From contig CAKZKQ010000676.1 in the NCBI GenBank assembly GCA_937123825.1, positions 1-64,000 of the forward strand: a DNA stretch of 64,000 nucleotides, read 5' to 3'. The notes below the pieces were generated by a model. The model did no database searches, had not been told where the DNA came from, and saw only the letters and a list, made by a program, of their open reading frames with translations. Position 1 is the stretch's first letter. Each line of letters starts with the position of its first letter. Both the position numbers and the translations under genes were made by a program. This document shows positions 26,117 to 34,451 of this stretch, in pieces. Source of the stretch: an uncultured Pseudomonadota bacterium (lineage in GTDB: Bacteria; Myxococcota_A; Bradymonadia; Bradymonadales; GCA-2716585).

Positions 26117-27169
26117 ATGACTGCGATTTGTGCTGTGGAGGAGGTCACTGCGGCTTGGTTGACCGGGGTGTTGCGCCAAAGCGGTGCGCTGGTTGAAGGG
26201 CAGGTTGTGGGCTTTCAAGCCCTCACTGGCACCAGCAACTGGTCTTCCAATGCACGCCTTCAACTCTCTTACTCTCCGCAATCATCGGGGCCGTGCCCTG
26301 CGACGGTCTTTTTGAAGCTCGTGCAGACCAGTCAGGGTGGGGAAGACTGCTTTGGGGACTCTGAGGTGCGTTATTACCTGGAGGATTACGTGGATTGGCC
26401 CCGCGCGCCGCTGCTGAAGTGCTACGACGGGGCTTATGAGGCGGGGCGCTATCACCTCTTGCTTGAAGATGTGTCTCAAACCCACCAGCCATCGGTCCAT
26501 GTGCCCCCGACGTTGGAGTACGGCTGTGCGCTGGCGCGCGCTTTGGCGGTCTTGCACGTGCGCTGGTGGTTTTCGCGCCGGGAGATTCCGATGGTTACGG
26601 CGGCCCAGGTCCAGCGCTATGTGTCTGTGGCCAGACCTGGGCTTGCGCATGTGCTGGATGACCCTGATGGGGTGCTGGATGGGCGGCAGGCCGAGGTCTT
26701 GAGGCAGTTTTTTCTGTCGCACCCGCATCAAATGGTGGAGCGGCTCAAGGAGCCGAACGGCTTTGCCCTGGTTCACGGTGATCTCAACGGATTCAACATC
26801 CTGGTGCCTTACGAGCAGGGAGGGCCGCTCTATCTCATCGATCGGCAGCCCTTTGAGTGGAGTCTGACGACGTGGCTTGGCGTGGGGGATCTGGCCTTTG
26901 TGTTGATCTCGGACTGGAGCGTCGAGGCTCGCCGTTCTTGCGAGCAGGAGATCTTGCGCGCATACCATCAGGCGCTCGTGGAGGAAGGCGTGGAGGGCTA
27001 CAGTTGGACGCAGCTTTGGGAGGACTACCGCCTTTGCCTGCCCATGGGCATCTACTGCGCGGTTGAGTTCTGCAAACACGGCGTGGATGAGCCCATGCGT
27101 GCTCGGTGGATGTCGTTGTTGGACAGGTCGCTGGCGGTGTTGGAAGAAGACACCGCTGGCGCAGCTTGA
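26117..27169 (+). CDS. aminoglycoside-phosphotransferase-like kinase (APH/EcKinase fold)
   Basis: 350 residues from ATG 26117 with AGAGGGAG upstream. Kinase landmarks: FLKLVQTS as the ATP-binding Lys strand, EVRYYLEDY, LLLEDVSQTH at the hinge, FALVHGDLNGFNILV (HGDxxxxN catalytic loop, His near 221) and LYLIDRQPFEW, where the metal-binding Asp of IDxQ stands near 241. The pattern HGDLNGFN with IDRQ is typical of EcKinase/choline-kinase-like small-molecule kinases more than of true resistance enzymes. Substrate unknown. The DUF4419 gene follows 87 bases downstream. Confidence 0.82.
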   Translation: MTAICAVEEVTAAWLTGVLRQSGALVEGQVVGFQALTGTSNWSSNARLQLSYSPQSSGPCPATVFLKLVQTSQGGEDCFGDSEVRYYLEDYVDWPRAPLLKCYDGAYEAGRYHLLLEDVSQTHQPSVHVPPTLEYGCALARALAVLHVRWWFSRREIPMVTAAQVQRYVSVARPGLAHVLDDPDGVLDGRQAEVLRQFFLSHPHQMVERLKEPNGFALVHGDLNGFNILVPYEQGGPLYLIDRQPFEWSLTTWLGVGDLAFVLISDWSVEARRSCEQEILRAYHQALVEEGVEGYSWTQLWEDYRLCLPMGIYCAVEFCKHGVDEPMRARWMSLLDRSLAVLEEDTAGAA

Positions 27170-27256
27170 ATGGTGGGGCATGGATTTGCCTGCAAGGCGC
27201 AGCCAGTGCCCTCGTCCGAGCATGCATGGTTTGAATCTGCAACCAAGGAGGGCCCC

Positions 27257-28345
27257 ATGAACGACTTTGCAACGTTTCAGAGCGTCTGCGATGTGACGCG
27301 CGCCGAGACTCTTTTGCCTGAAGGGTCTGGTCGAGAGGCTGTCGAGGCGCTGGTGCGCTGGCATGTCGAAGCTTGTTCGGGCCACGATGACCAAAACGTG
27401 GTGACGGCGCAGCTGCACCCATTGATTGCCGCCGTGCACTTTGCCTTTTGTGACCACCGGCCGTTGGCGCTCTCGCCGGACATGTTCTGGCTTTTGATTG
27501 TTCAAGGGCTGGCGCAGCACATCAACGCCAACCCAGAGGAGATGCGCAGCCACTTTGTCCAACACGATGGCAAGGTGACCCTGCAGGTGCGGCGCGATGA
27601 CTTTGTCAAAGGCTGCGCTGACAACCCCTGGCCCGAGGTCTTTGAGGCGTTTTCGACGCAGATTCGGGCGCACATCGGTGACGAGAACCATGAACACATC
27701 GTGGTGCCGTTCTCGACAACCGGGGCCGTAGAGCGAGCGGCCAATGAGGTGGCCTTGATGGGGGCCTTGAAGAGCTACTTTGAGTACGAGCTTATGACGC
27801 TCTGTGGGATCCCTGAGGTCTGGCTTGAAGGAACTGCGCAGGACTGGGACGATCTGGCGTTCCATGCCCAGTGGATTGGGGAGACCTACGGACTGGATTG
27901 GTGCACCCAGCACATCGTGCCCAGGCTAAAGCGCATTGCGCGCAACGCCCACGGGGCCGATGACCCCGAGCTTTGGAGAGACATCTACAAATACCATGAT
28001 GGCAGTGGTGGACCCCACATCACCGGCTGGATATTGGATTTTTTGCCCTATGTGCAGCGGTCTCTCTACCGGCATAAAAAGAGCGGCGAGTTGGTGCAGT
28101 GGCCCGGAAGAAATGTGAGCTCTTTTGAGAAGGTCAAGGTCAGCGTGCCCAACGATCATCGCTCAAGGGCACGCGGCATCACGACCGACATTCTTCCCAG
28201 CGGGTTGTGCACCGCGCCATTTAAGTGGCTCTACCTCAACCGGACGTTTGAGATGAGCTTTGTGGCGGGCTTCATGGGGATGACCCAGGACAGCGCGGAC
28301 TTCACCGTGCGACCCCGGATTGGCTGGGCCGTATGCCAGCCTTAG
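27257..28345 (+). CDS. DUF4419 family protein
   Basis: 362 residues from ATG 27257, where AAGGAGG (27245-27251) fixes the start. Family segments: HPLIAAVHFAFCDHRPLALS, PDMFWLLIVQGLAQHINANP, MRSHFVQHDGKVTLQVRRDD, EYELMTLCGIPEVWLEGT, ITGWILDFLPY. DUF4419 proteins are found in bacteria and fungi and have no known activity. No signal peptide. The stop codon overlaps the inverted-repeat element that follows. Confidence 0.82.
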   Translation: MNDFATFQSVCDVTRAETLLPEGSGREAVEALVRWHVEACSGHDDQNVVTAQLHPLIAAVHFAFCDHRPLALSPDMFWLLIVQGLAQHINANPEEMRSHFVQHDGKVTLQVRRDDFVKGCADNPWPEVFEAFSTQIRAHIGDENHEHIVVPFSTTGAVERAANEVALMGALKSYFEYELMTLCGIPEVWLEGTAQDWDDLAFHAQWIGETYGLDWCTQHIVPRLKRIARNAHGADDPELWRDIYKYHDGSGGPHITGWILDFLPYVQRSLYRHKKSGELVQWPGRNVSSFEKVKVSVPNDHRSRARGITTDILPSGLCTAPFKWLYLNRTFEMSFVAGFMGMTQDSADFTVRPRIGWAVCQP

Positions 28346-28503
28346 GCTCTGTCTGATAAATGGGGCCGAGCTTCGGCGAGGGCGATGGTGTCGAGGTCGA
28401 GGAGACGAGCGCAGGCGGGCCTGTAGACCCGTTGAGCACCGGCAACGACGACATCGGCTCCATCGGGCCGCCGAGCGACGGGACCATTGTCAGACAGAGC
28501 CTT
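28344..28503. repeat. MITE-like element with 12-bp perfect terminal inverted repeats (CTGTCTGA family)
   Basis: GGCTCTGTCTGA at 28345-28356 and TCAGACAGAGCC at 28490-28501 are exact inverted repeats; the match extends imperfectly inward to ATGG/CCAT and outward to the flanking TTA. The 120-bp inside is GC-rich, without transposase, and partly codon-like. The element starts within the stop codon of the DUF4419 gene. It takes up half of the 317-base gap to the next gene; the rest holds only that gene's leader with AAAGGAAAA before ATG 28663. Confidence 0.7.
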
Positions 28504-28662
28504 AGCCGAGGCATTCATGGCCGATGGTTGCGCCCAAAGAGATGCAGGGTCTGGTTGAGGGCTCGGTGGCATCTCTTTATGATGTCCGTGTGTGTTGAGG
28601 TGCTGTCCTCGCTTTGAGGCTCGCTTTGGCGCGCTTGTCTTGCTCGACATCAAAGGAAAACC

Positions 28663-30219
28663 ATGAACGCCAAAGTCTCTGTGTGTCTTGGGTTGCTCGT
28701 CTTGTGCTCGGCGTGCTCTGGAGCTGGCTCGTCGGGCACCGAGCCATCCACTGCAAACCCCGGAGAAGAGAACAACGAGCCGGGGCAGATGGACGCGTCT
28801 GGGCCGCCGCAGGAAGATGCGGCAGACGATGATGGTGGGGATGTGTCTTCGGAGCCCGATGCCGTGGAGCCGCCTCAGGGGCCCTATGTCATCGAGGATC
28901 CAGGCCACACCAGCGATACAGCCAGCCAGTTGGAGGCTTTCTACCGCGAATATGGTGGTCGGGAGGCCTTTCCCAGCCAACATGTGAGCGCTTTTGAGGC
29001 GTTGCTGTGGGCCGAGGACGACTTGGGGGACGGTGAGCTGGATGAAGCAAGGCAGCGTGTGGAGTCTGTCTTTGCAGTGCAGCCGCGCGGTGACCGTGCA
29101 TGGTTTCTGGGTTCAGATGAGGGCACGGGTGGGTCCAATGTGGGACATCCGGTGGCTTATTATGGACTGCGCATGGTGGAGCAGGTGGTGGCGATGGGCG
29201 CGCCTGGTGGCGCTGGAACATTGCAAATGACCGCCGTGGTGGCCCCTTGCGCAGCGGCGCGCCGCCCCCGACTGCCCGATTTGCAGCCCGAAGTGGTCAA
29301 CGTCGACCTCAACCCGGCCATTTTGGCCAATGAGGCCAGACGCCTCTTTTTGGCCACAAACCTCTTTCGGCGTTGGCTTGCCTCCGTAACCCAGGGCATG
29401 GATATCCAGCTAAGCGTCTATGTCATGGACGAATGCACCACGGTGGACTTCACCGACGACGGCTCCACCATTGTCAGTTACCCCGATGCACAGAGCATGG
29501 TCGATGCCGTGGAGGCAGAGTTGGCTGGTCAGACCGACATCTGGTGGGTGGTGACCCCCTCTGGTGTGGTGGGGACCGAGACCGAAACCGGGCGCCACTT
29601 CATCACAGGCGGCATGGGGCTGACCAACGACGGCCGCCCGCTGATCCTCTCGGATGACCTGTGGTTTGTGCGCAAACCCGACCACATGGGCTCGGGTCAG
29701 TGGACCGAGGTCGAGCTGCGCGCCTACCACCCGCAGTGGTTCCAGCACGAGTTCATGCACCACCTCTTTCGCGCCTGGCCCCAGTTTGAGCTTGAAATCA
29801 ACGGCCATGATTGGTTCGACCGCGCCACCTGGCCTGAAGACTTTGAGGGCATTCATGAGGCCGACTACTACACCGAAGCCATCAACAAGCGCCTCCTGAC
29901 CGCTTCGCCCAGTCTGGCCGAGGGGCTCCAGGCACCCGAAGTGGTGGATGCCTCAGATTTTGAGTTGGCCGATTTTATGGGCCAATACCAGCGCTTGCCT
30001 GTGGCCAACGAGTGGCATGAGGTCGCCGTGGTCCTGGAGGGCGACGCGCTGCGTTGGACCAACGCCGCAGGGGTCTCGTGGAGCCTCCATGTGCGCGGTG
30101 ATGAGCTGTGGACTGGCAGCGATTGCCCGTACGGCGAAAGCAAGCTCTCCATCGAGGTCGCCGACGGGCGAATCAGCGCGTTGCGCTTTGGCGGCGAGGC
30201 TTACGTCAGGGTGGATTGA
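28663..30219 (+). CDS. lipoprotein with HExxH zinc-metallopeptidase motif
   Basis: 518 residues. Signal MNAKVSVCLGLLVLCSACSG with Cys at a slightly non-standard lipobox (CSAC), then a low-complexity acidic linker to about residue 75. The HExxH motif is QHEFMHHLF (His362, Glu363, His366) followed by INGHDWFDR, which may supply a third ligand. An SGxxGTETETGRHFITGGMG segment precedes it. C-terminal about 100 residues form a beta-rich region (VANEWHEVAVVLEGDALRW). Likely a surface peptidase of unassigned family, or a protein that keeps the fold. Confidence 0.7.
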   Translation: MNAKVSVCLGLLVLCSACSGAGSSGTEPSTANPGEENNEPGQMDASGPPQEDAADDDGGDVSSEPDAVEPPQGPYVIEDPGHTSDTASQLEAFYREYGGREAFPSQHVSAFEALLWAEDDLGDGELDEARQRVESVFAVQPRGDRAWFLGSDEGTGGSNVGHPVAYYGLRMVEQVVAMGAPGGAGTLQMTAVVAPCAAARRPRLPDLQPEVVNVDLNPAILANEARRLFLATNLFRRWLASVTQGMDIQLSVYVMDECTTVDFTDDGSTIVSYPDAQSMVDAVEAELAGQTDIWWVVTPSGVVGTETETGRHFITGGMGLTNDGRPLILSDDLWFVRKPDHMGSGQWTEVELRAYHPQWFQHEFMHHLFRAWPQFELEINGHDWFDRATWPEDFEGIHEADYYTEAINKRLLTASPSLAEGLQAPEVVDASDFELADFMGQYQRLPVANEWHEVAVVLEGDALRWTNAAGVSWSLHVRGDELWTGSDCPYGESKLSIEVADGRISALRFGGEAYVRVD

Positions 30220-30308
30220 ACCCTCATTTTATGGCGTGAGGTTTGGGTGTGGCTCAGAGCCCTGGGGTGGAGTGTGGCTCCTCCTTGCGGTGTGGGGCGT
30301 GTTTTGTT

Positions 30309-30336
30309 TTGACTTTTTGTGAATGTTGTTTACTTT
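30309..30336 (+). promoter_or_regulatory. possible sigma70-type promoter
   Basis: TTGACT (30309-30314), 16 bases, TACTTT (30331-30336) inside a T-rich tract that is unusual for this DNA, about 50 bases before the chosen start at 30389. The -10 is a weak match. Confidence 0.3.
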
Positions 30337-30388
30337 GTTTTGTATTGTTTACTTTTCTGGGCGCGCCGAGTCCGAAGGAGTGTTGGGG

Positions 30389-30997
30389 ATGCAAAACAAG
30401 TCTGTGCGATTGTTGGTGGTGATGGGGGTTTGTGCGGTGGCGGTGTTGCTGGCGAGCGTGTTCAGCATAGGGTCACCCGATTGGGAGCCTGCGGTGCTGG
30501 GTGTGCCTGCGTTTGTGGTCTTGCTGCCGGGCATGGCAGTGCTTCAGGCCGTCCTTCACCTGGTGGGGATCGAGCTGCCTCCGATGCCGGGTGGGTTGGT
30601 GGCTGGTGCGGTCAGTTGGGCGTTTTGGAGCGGGTTGGGCTACACGTTTTGGTCGGTGAGGCGTGCGCCGAGGTTGATCGAGCGCTACAAGCTGTTTTTG
30701 TTGTGGGTTGGGGGTGCGGTGGGGCTGTGGGTGTGCGGCGCAACGGCATACATTGTCTTGTCGGGCGGTGGTTTCATGGATCATCCCTTTTGGGCCACGG
30801 TGGCGGTCATGCCTGGGATCTTGCTGCATGTGTTGCTCTTTTTTCAGGAGGGTCCTCCGCAGGGTGTGGTCCGTTGGGGTTTGTTGGCGCTGTCGTCCTG
30901 GGTGTGTTGGGCGGGGTTTGTTGCGGGGATGCGCATCACGTTTGGAGAGATGGCGCGTTTTGTGGGGTTGAAGCGTTCTGGGCGCAAAGCATCTTGA
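30389..30997 (+). CDS. integral membrane protein, 202 aa
   Basis: Start at 30389 (MQNKSVRLLVVMG) eight bases after GAAGGAG; the frame is open back to 30323. About five hydrophobic segments: VVMGVCAVAVLLASVF, VPAFVVLLPGMAVLQAVLHL, GLVAGAVSWAFWSGLGY, FLLWVGGAVGLWVCGATAYI, and two near the end. Basic C-terminus (LKRSGRKAS). No family recognised. Its first half is clearly paralogous to the next gene, which starts 11 bases downstream. Confidence 0.65.
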   Translation: MQNKSVRLLVVMGVCAVAVLLASVFSIGSPDWEPAVLGVPAFVVLLPGMAVLQAVLHLVGIELPPMPGGLVAGAVSWAFWSGLGYTFWSVRRAPRLIERYKLFLLWVGGAVGLWVCGATAYIVLSGGGFMDHPFWATVAVMPGILLHVLLFFQEGPPQGVVRWGLLALSSWVCWAGFVAGMRITFGEMARFVGLKRSGRKAS

Positions 30998-31008
30998 GGA
31001 TGGGCGGC

Positions 31009-31308
31009 ATGCAAAGCGACTCTGCGCGTTTGTCTGTGGTGATGGTGGCCTTTGCAGTGGTTGTGTTTCTGGCCAGCGTGGCCAGCGCCAGCCTCTCTCA
31101 AGGTGAGCAACCGTGGTTGGGTCCGCTGTCTGTGGTGGTGCTTTTGCCTGGAACGGCGGCGCTCAAAGCCATGCTTTATGTGCTTGACACCGGTTTGCCG
31201 TTGATGCTGTGGGTTTTTCTGGTGGGTGTGGTCAGTTGGGCGTTCTGGACGGTGTTGGGGTACGGGTTGGTGTCTGCGGTGTTCAAGTCCAGGCAGCGCA
31301 CTGCTTGA
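31009..31308 (+). CDS. small membrane protein, paralogue of the preceding gene
   Basis: 99 residues from ATG 31009 (MQSDSARLSVVMVAFAVVVF); ATG 31000 is also in frame. It matches the first half of the upstream protein: a start of MQ, a hydrophobic helix with LASV, VVVLLPGTAALKAMLYVL versus VVLLPGMAVLQAVLHLVG, and VVSWAFWTVLGYG versus AVSWAFWSGLGYT. It ends with a short basic tail. The tandem pair arose by duplication and loss or gain of the last helices. Confidence 0.65.
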   Translation: MQSDSARLSVVMVAFAVVVFLASVASASLSQGEQPWLGPLSVVVLLPGTAALKAMLYVLDTGLPLMLWVFLVGVVSWAFWTVLGYGLVSAVFKSRQRTA

Positions 31309-31432
31309 AGCGGTTGTTGGCGGTGTGGTTTAGAGGATGACTTTGGGCGCGTCGTACTTATTGTCGCGTGGGTCTGGGGTGTTTGTGTGCTGCTGGACTC
31401 GGACTTATGGACTCTGTGTGGGGAGCGCGCCG

Positions 31433-31918
31433 ATGGAACCTTCAATTGAGCAGGCTGTGTTGTTGCGTCAGGAGAACAAACCTCAGCAAGCGTTGGAGAT
31501 TCTTCACTCCCTCTTGGAGTCTGAGCCCGACAACCCGCTTGTCCATTACCAGACGGCGTGGACCCACGACTCGATGGGGCAGGAGTCGGACGCCATCGGA
31601 CACTATGAGAAGGCCGTGGCGCTGGGCTTGAGCGGTGAGCCGTTGCGGGGGGCGTTGCTGGGCATGGGCAGCACCTACCGATGTCTGGGGCAGTATGAGC
31701 GCTCGCTGGAAGTCTTGAACAAGGCCGTGGATGAGTTCCCCGACGACAGGGCTTTGCAGGCCTTTCGCGCGTTGACGCTCTACAACCTGGGTCGATGTCA
31801 GGCGTCTGTCTCGGCGCTTTTGTTGATGCTTCTGGACACCACCGATGATCCTCAACTCAAGGCGTATGAGCGGGCGCTGCGGTTTTACGCCGACAAGCTG
31901 GACCAGACCTGGTCTTAG
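31433..31918 (+). CDS. tetratricopeptide repeat protein (TPR_5-like)
   Basis: 161 residues, MEPSIEQAVLLRQENKPQQA onward. Three to four TPR helix pairs: NPLVHYQTAWTHDSMGQESD, GALLGMGSTYRCLGQYERSL, and RALQAFRALTLYNLGRCQAS. The run LRGALLGMGSTYRCLGQY and the late RALRFYADKLD are typical of the TPR_5 group of small cytoplasmic proteins. Likely a binding module with no enzyme activity. Start at ATG 31433; the upstream frame lacks a ribosome site. Confidence 0.78.
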   Translation: MEPSIEQAVLLRQENKPQQALEILHSLLESEPDNPLVHYQTAWTHDSMGQESDAIGHYEKAVALGLSGEPLRGALLGMGSTYRCLGQYERSLEVLNKAVDEFPDDRALQAFRALTLYNLGRCQASVSALLLMLLDTTDDPQLKAYERALRFYADKLDQTWS

Positions 31919-32000
31919 CGTGCATCCTGTGGGTCCATTGTGAGGATTTTGGATGATTGACGGGGGCACTGCGCGTTGTGGTGCAACAAGCGAGGGGCTT

Positions 32001-32423
32001 ATGTGGCAGAGGTTGTGTGGTGCGGCGGTGGTGGCTGTGTTGGCATTGTCTTTGAGTGCTCCGGTGTGGGCTCAGAGTGCCCCCAAGGCCAAGTCAAAGT
32101 CCAAGGTGGTCGAGCTTCAACAAAAACGCCGCGATGTCCTGGCGCAGCGCGCCTCATTGCTGGAAAAGCAGTGGGCCACGGGCATGGCGGCTTTGGAGTC
32201 GGTCATTGGGGCATACGTCGCGCTCCTGGACGCCGAGCTGCAGATGGCCAAAGGCGCCAAAGAGCGCATCAAGGCTCACACCAGCCACCTGAACAAGATG
32301 CGCTCTTTGGAAGCCGCCACCGAGAAGGGCCATAAGGCTGGGACCATTGCCAAGGAGGCGGTGCTCCTGGTTCAGGCCGCCCGGATGCAGGCTGAGATCG
32401 ATTTGGCCCTGGATCAAAATTGA
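32001..32423 (+). CDS. small exported coiled-coil protein
   Basis: 140 residues from ATG 32001 after AGGGG. Signal peptide LCGAAVVAVLALSLSAPVWA, then Lys-rich APKAKSKSK and a long helical, heptad-like stretch (VVELQQKRRDVLAQRASLLE, ALLDAELQMAKGAKERIKAH). This resembles one helical hairpin of TolC-type proteins or a periplasmic spacer. No family firmly recognised. Confidence 0.6.
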   Translation: MWQRLCGAAVVAVLALSLSAPVWAQSAPKAKSKSKVVELQQKRRDVLAQRASLLEKQWATGMAALESVIGAYVALLDAELQMAKGAKERIKAHTSHLNKMRSLEAATEKGHKAGTIAKEAVLLVQAARMQAEIDLALDQN

Positions 32424-32482
32424 GTCCAGAGGGTGTCGCCGCCGCACTTATGGGATGGGTTTGAGCACCGTGGAGGTGGGTC

Positions 32483-32854
32483 GTGATTGATCATTTTGAG
32501 ATCAAGGTGGTGAATTTTGCTCAGTGCAAGCGCTTTTATCAGGCGGTCCTGGCGCCGCTGGGCGTGGAGCTGAAGTGGTCGGACGAGGCCGCCGCCGGGT
32601 TTGGTCGCGAGGGTGAAGAGAGGGTGGCGTTTTTGATCGAGAAGTTCGATCGCAGCGTGCCATCGCACATCGCCTTTGGCGCTTCCAGCAAGGAGGCCGT
32701 CGGCGCCTTTCACCAGGCTGGAATCGATGGGGGTTTTCGGTGCAACGGCGAGCCAGGGTTGCGCACCCAATACGCCCCGAACTACTACGCTGCCTTTTTG
32801 TTTGACCCCGATGGCAACAACGTCGAGGCGGTCATTCGCCTCAATTATGTTTGA
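32483..32854 (+). CDS. VOC-family (glyoxalase/bleomycin resistance-like) protein
   Basis: 123 residues from GTG 32483 with GGAGGTGGGT upstream. Single VOC domain: IDHFEIKVVNFAQCKRFYQA, LAPLGVELKW, VPSHIAFGASSKEAVGAFHQ, and YYAAFLFDPDGNNVEAV at the C-terminus, where DPDGNNVE supplies a metal-ligand Glu. The first His (IDHFEIKV) is the N-terminal ligand. Substrate not predictable: these enzymes include dioxygenases, isomerases and resistance proteins. Confidence 0.85.
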   Translation: MIDHFEIKVVNFAQCKRFYQAVLAPLGVELKWSDEAAAGFGREGEERVAFLIEKFDRSVPSHIAFGASSKEAVGAFHQAGIDGGFRCNGEPGLRTQYAPNYYAAFLFDPDGNNVEAVIRLNYV

Positions 32855-32892
32855 GCCCATCTATGGGCGCCGCGCGGGCAGGGGGGGCCATC

Positions 32893-33537
32893 ATGCGATT
32901 TCTCTTTGATTTCATTTCTCCGTACGCCTACCTGGCGTTCACGCAGCTTCCCAGGGTGGAGGCGGCCGTGGGGCGGACCTTTGCGTTGGAGCCCGTGCTT
33001 TTTGCGGGGCTGCTCAGCGCCCACGGGAACCTGGGGCCCGCCGAGATCCTCGCCAAGCGCCAGTACATCATCCGCGATCTGGTGCGCATGTCCCAGGAGT
33101 TGGGCGTGCCACTGGATGTCCCGCCGGCCCATCCCTTCAACCCGCTTGTGGCGCTGCGCGTGTCCTGCGCGGCGCAGCAGGGGGTGCAGCGGCGCGCGGT
33201 GGTCAAGGCGCTCTTTGACGCGGTCTGGAGGCAAGGCCGCGCGATTGACACCGCGGCGGCGGTGGCGGCGGCGCTGGAGGGGGTCGTGGAGGCGCCCGAG
33301 GCGCTCGTGCAGCGCGCCGGTGAGCCCGAGATCAAGGCCGCGCTCCGAGCGCAGACCGCGCAGGCGGCCGGCGAGGGGGTCTTTGGGGTGCCGACGGCGG
33401 TGGTTGATGGCGAGTATTTTTGGGGGGCTGAGTCGCTGCGTCACATCGAGAGAGGGTGGCGGCCAGACGAGGAGGCCCGGGCGCTGTTGGCGCGCTGGGA
33501 TGGTCTGGAGGCGTCGGCGACCCGGCCGCGAAAGTGA
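32893..33537 (+). CDS. 2-hydroxychromene-2-carboxylate isomerase-like (DsbA/GST-kappa fold)
   Basis: 214 residues from ATG 32893 (MRFLFDFISPYAYLAFTQLP). FDFISPYAYLA is the N-terminal hallmark with the catalytic Ser. AKRQYIIRDLVRMSQELGVP and the thioredoxin-fold cis-Pro segment GEGVFGVPTAVVDGEYFWG followed by ESL match the family. Members use glutathione to isomerise aromatic degradation intermediates. No other catabolic genes are near, so the real substrate is open. Confidence 0.85.
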   Translation: MRFLFDFISPYAYLAFTQLPRVEAAVGRTFALEPVLFAGLLSAHGNLGPAEILAKRQYIIRDLVRMSQELGVPLDVPPAHPFNPLVALRVSCAAQQGVQRRAVVKALFDAVWRQGRAIDTAAAVAAALEGVVEAPEALVQRAGEPEIKAALRAQTAQAAGEGVFGVPTAVVDGEYFWGAESLRHIERGWRPDEEARALLARWDGLEASATRPRK

Positions 33538-33562
33538 TTTTGGGAGGGGATGGGAGGGGGCG

Positions 33563-34081
33563 ATGCCTGTCAGGGTGACGGTTGGGGATGTGTTTGAGTC
33601 TGAGGCCGATGGGCTGGTGCTGAGCATCGATGGCCTGCGCAGCGGGATGGAAGGGCAGGTTGCCAGAGCGTTTGCTCAGCGCTGGCCCGAGGCCTGGCGG
33701 TGGGTCGAGCAAGGGGTGGAGTATCCGCTGGAGCTTGGTCAGGCGCAGTGCGTCGTGTTGGACGAGGCGCACGGGTGCCCTTTTGAGGCGGTGATTCTGG
33801 TCTCAACGCTGCACCACCTGGACGTGCTGGGCGCTGGCCAGAAGCAGCGGCTTGTCTCCAAGGCCACCACCAACGCCGTCAAGGCGGCGGTCACCCATCA
33901 GTTTGAGGCGGTGGCGACCACGGTCATGAGCGGCGGGTGGCGGTTGAGCATGGATCAGGCGCTGGTGGGGATGATGGCGGGCTTTAAGGCCTCGTTGCCC
34001 CAGTCTCGCGGGGTTTGGCTCGACATCCACGGCCTTGATCCCCAACTGAAGGCCATCGCGCGCAGGTTGGGGCTGCCCTGA
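33563..34081 (+). CDS. macro-domain-like protein
   Basis: 172 residues from ATG 33563. N-terminal VTVGDVFESEADGLVLSIDG then EGQVARAFAQRWPEAW is the order seen in macro (ADP-ribose-binding) domains: GDI...ADAIV...then the first helix. ILVSTLHHLDVLGAGQK could be the second conserved strand-loop. The usual Asn of the binding site is not obvious, so binding may be lost or altered. Start taken after GGGAGGGGG. Overlaps nothing; the cupin follows after 10 bases. Confidence 0.55.
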   Translation: MPVRVTVGDVFESEADGLVLSIDGLRSGMEGQVARAFAQRWPEAWRWVEQGVEYPLELGQAQCVVLDEAHGCPFEAVILVSTLHHLDVLGAGQKQRLVSKATTNAVKAAVTHQFEAVATTVMSGGWRLSMDQALVGMMAGFKASLPQSRGVWLDIHGLDPQLKAIARRLGLP

Positions 34082-34091
34082 GGAGGGAGCG

Positions 34092-34433
34092 ATGGAACCG
34101 ATTTCCACACAAAACGCCGAGCACTACACCTGGGGCGATGGCTGCGATGGGTGGCATCTGGTCAAGACCCCGGCGCTGAGTGTCATTCAAGAGCGGGTGC
34201 CCCCGGGTGCGTTCGAGGTTCGGCACCTTCACCGCCGGTCCGAGCAGTTTTTCTTTGTGCTTGGTGGGACCGCGACCCTGGAAATTGAGGGGATCGTGCA
34301 CACACTGGGCCCCGGTGAAGGTCTGCACGTCCCTGCAGGGGCCGCGCACCAACTCAAGAACGACGCCGAGGTTGAGTTGGTCTTCACCGTCACCTCGACC
34401 CCGCCAAGCCACGGCGATCGCGTGGTTTTATAA
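34092..34433 (+). CDS. cupin-domain protein
   Basis: 113 residues forming one cupin barrel. First motif HLHRRSEQFFFVLGGTATLE (HxH...E) and second PGEGLHVPAGAAHQL supply three His and one Glu for a metal. N-terminal YTWGDGCDGWHLVKTPAL. Such small cupins are often sugar or amino-acid binding regulators or dioxygenase-like enzymes. It starts 10 bases after the macro-like gene's stop and is followed by the nucleotidyltransferase, so these may be cotranscribed. Confidence 0.85.
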   Translation: MEPISTQNAEHYTWGDGCDGWHLVKTPALSVIQERVPPGAFEVRHLHRRSEQFFFVLGGTATLEIEGIVHTLGPGEGLHVPAGAAHQLKNDAEVELVFTVTSTPPSHGDRVVL

Positions 34434-34451
34434 GCCCAGCCCACCGGAGCC

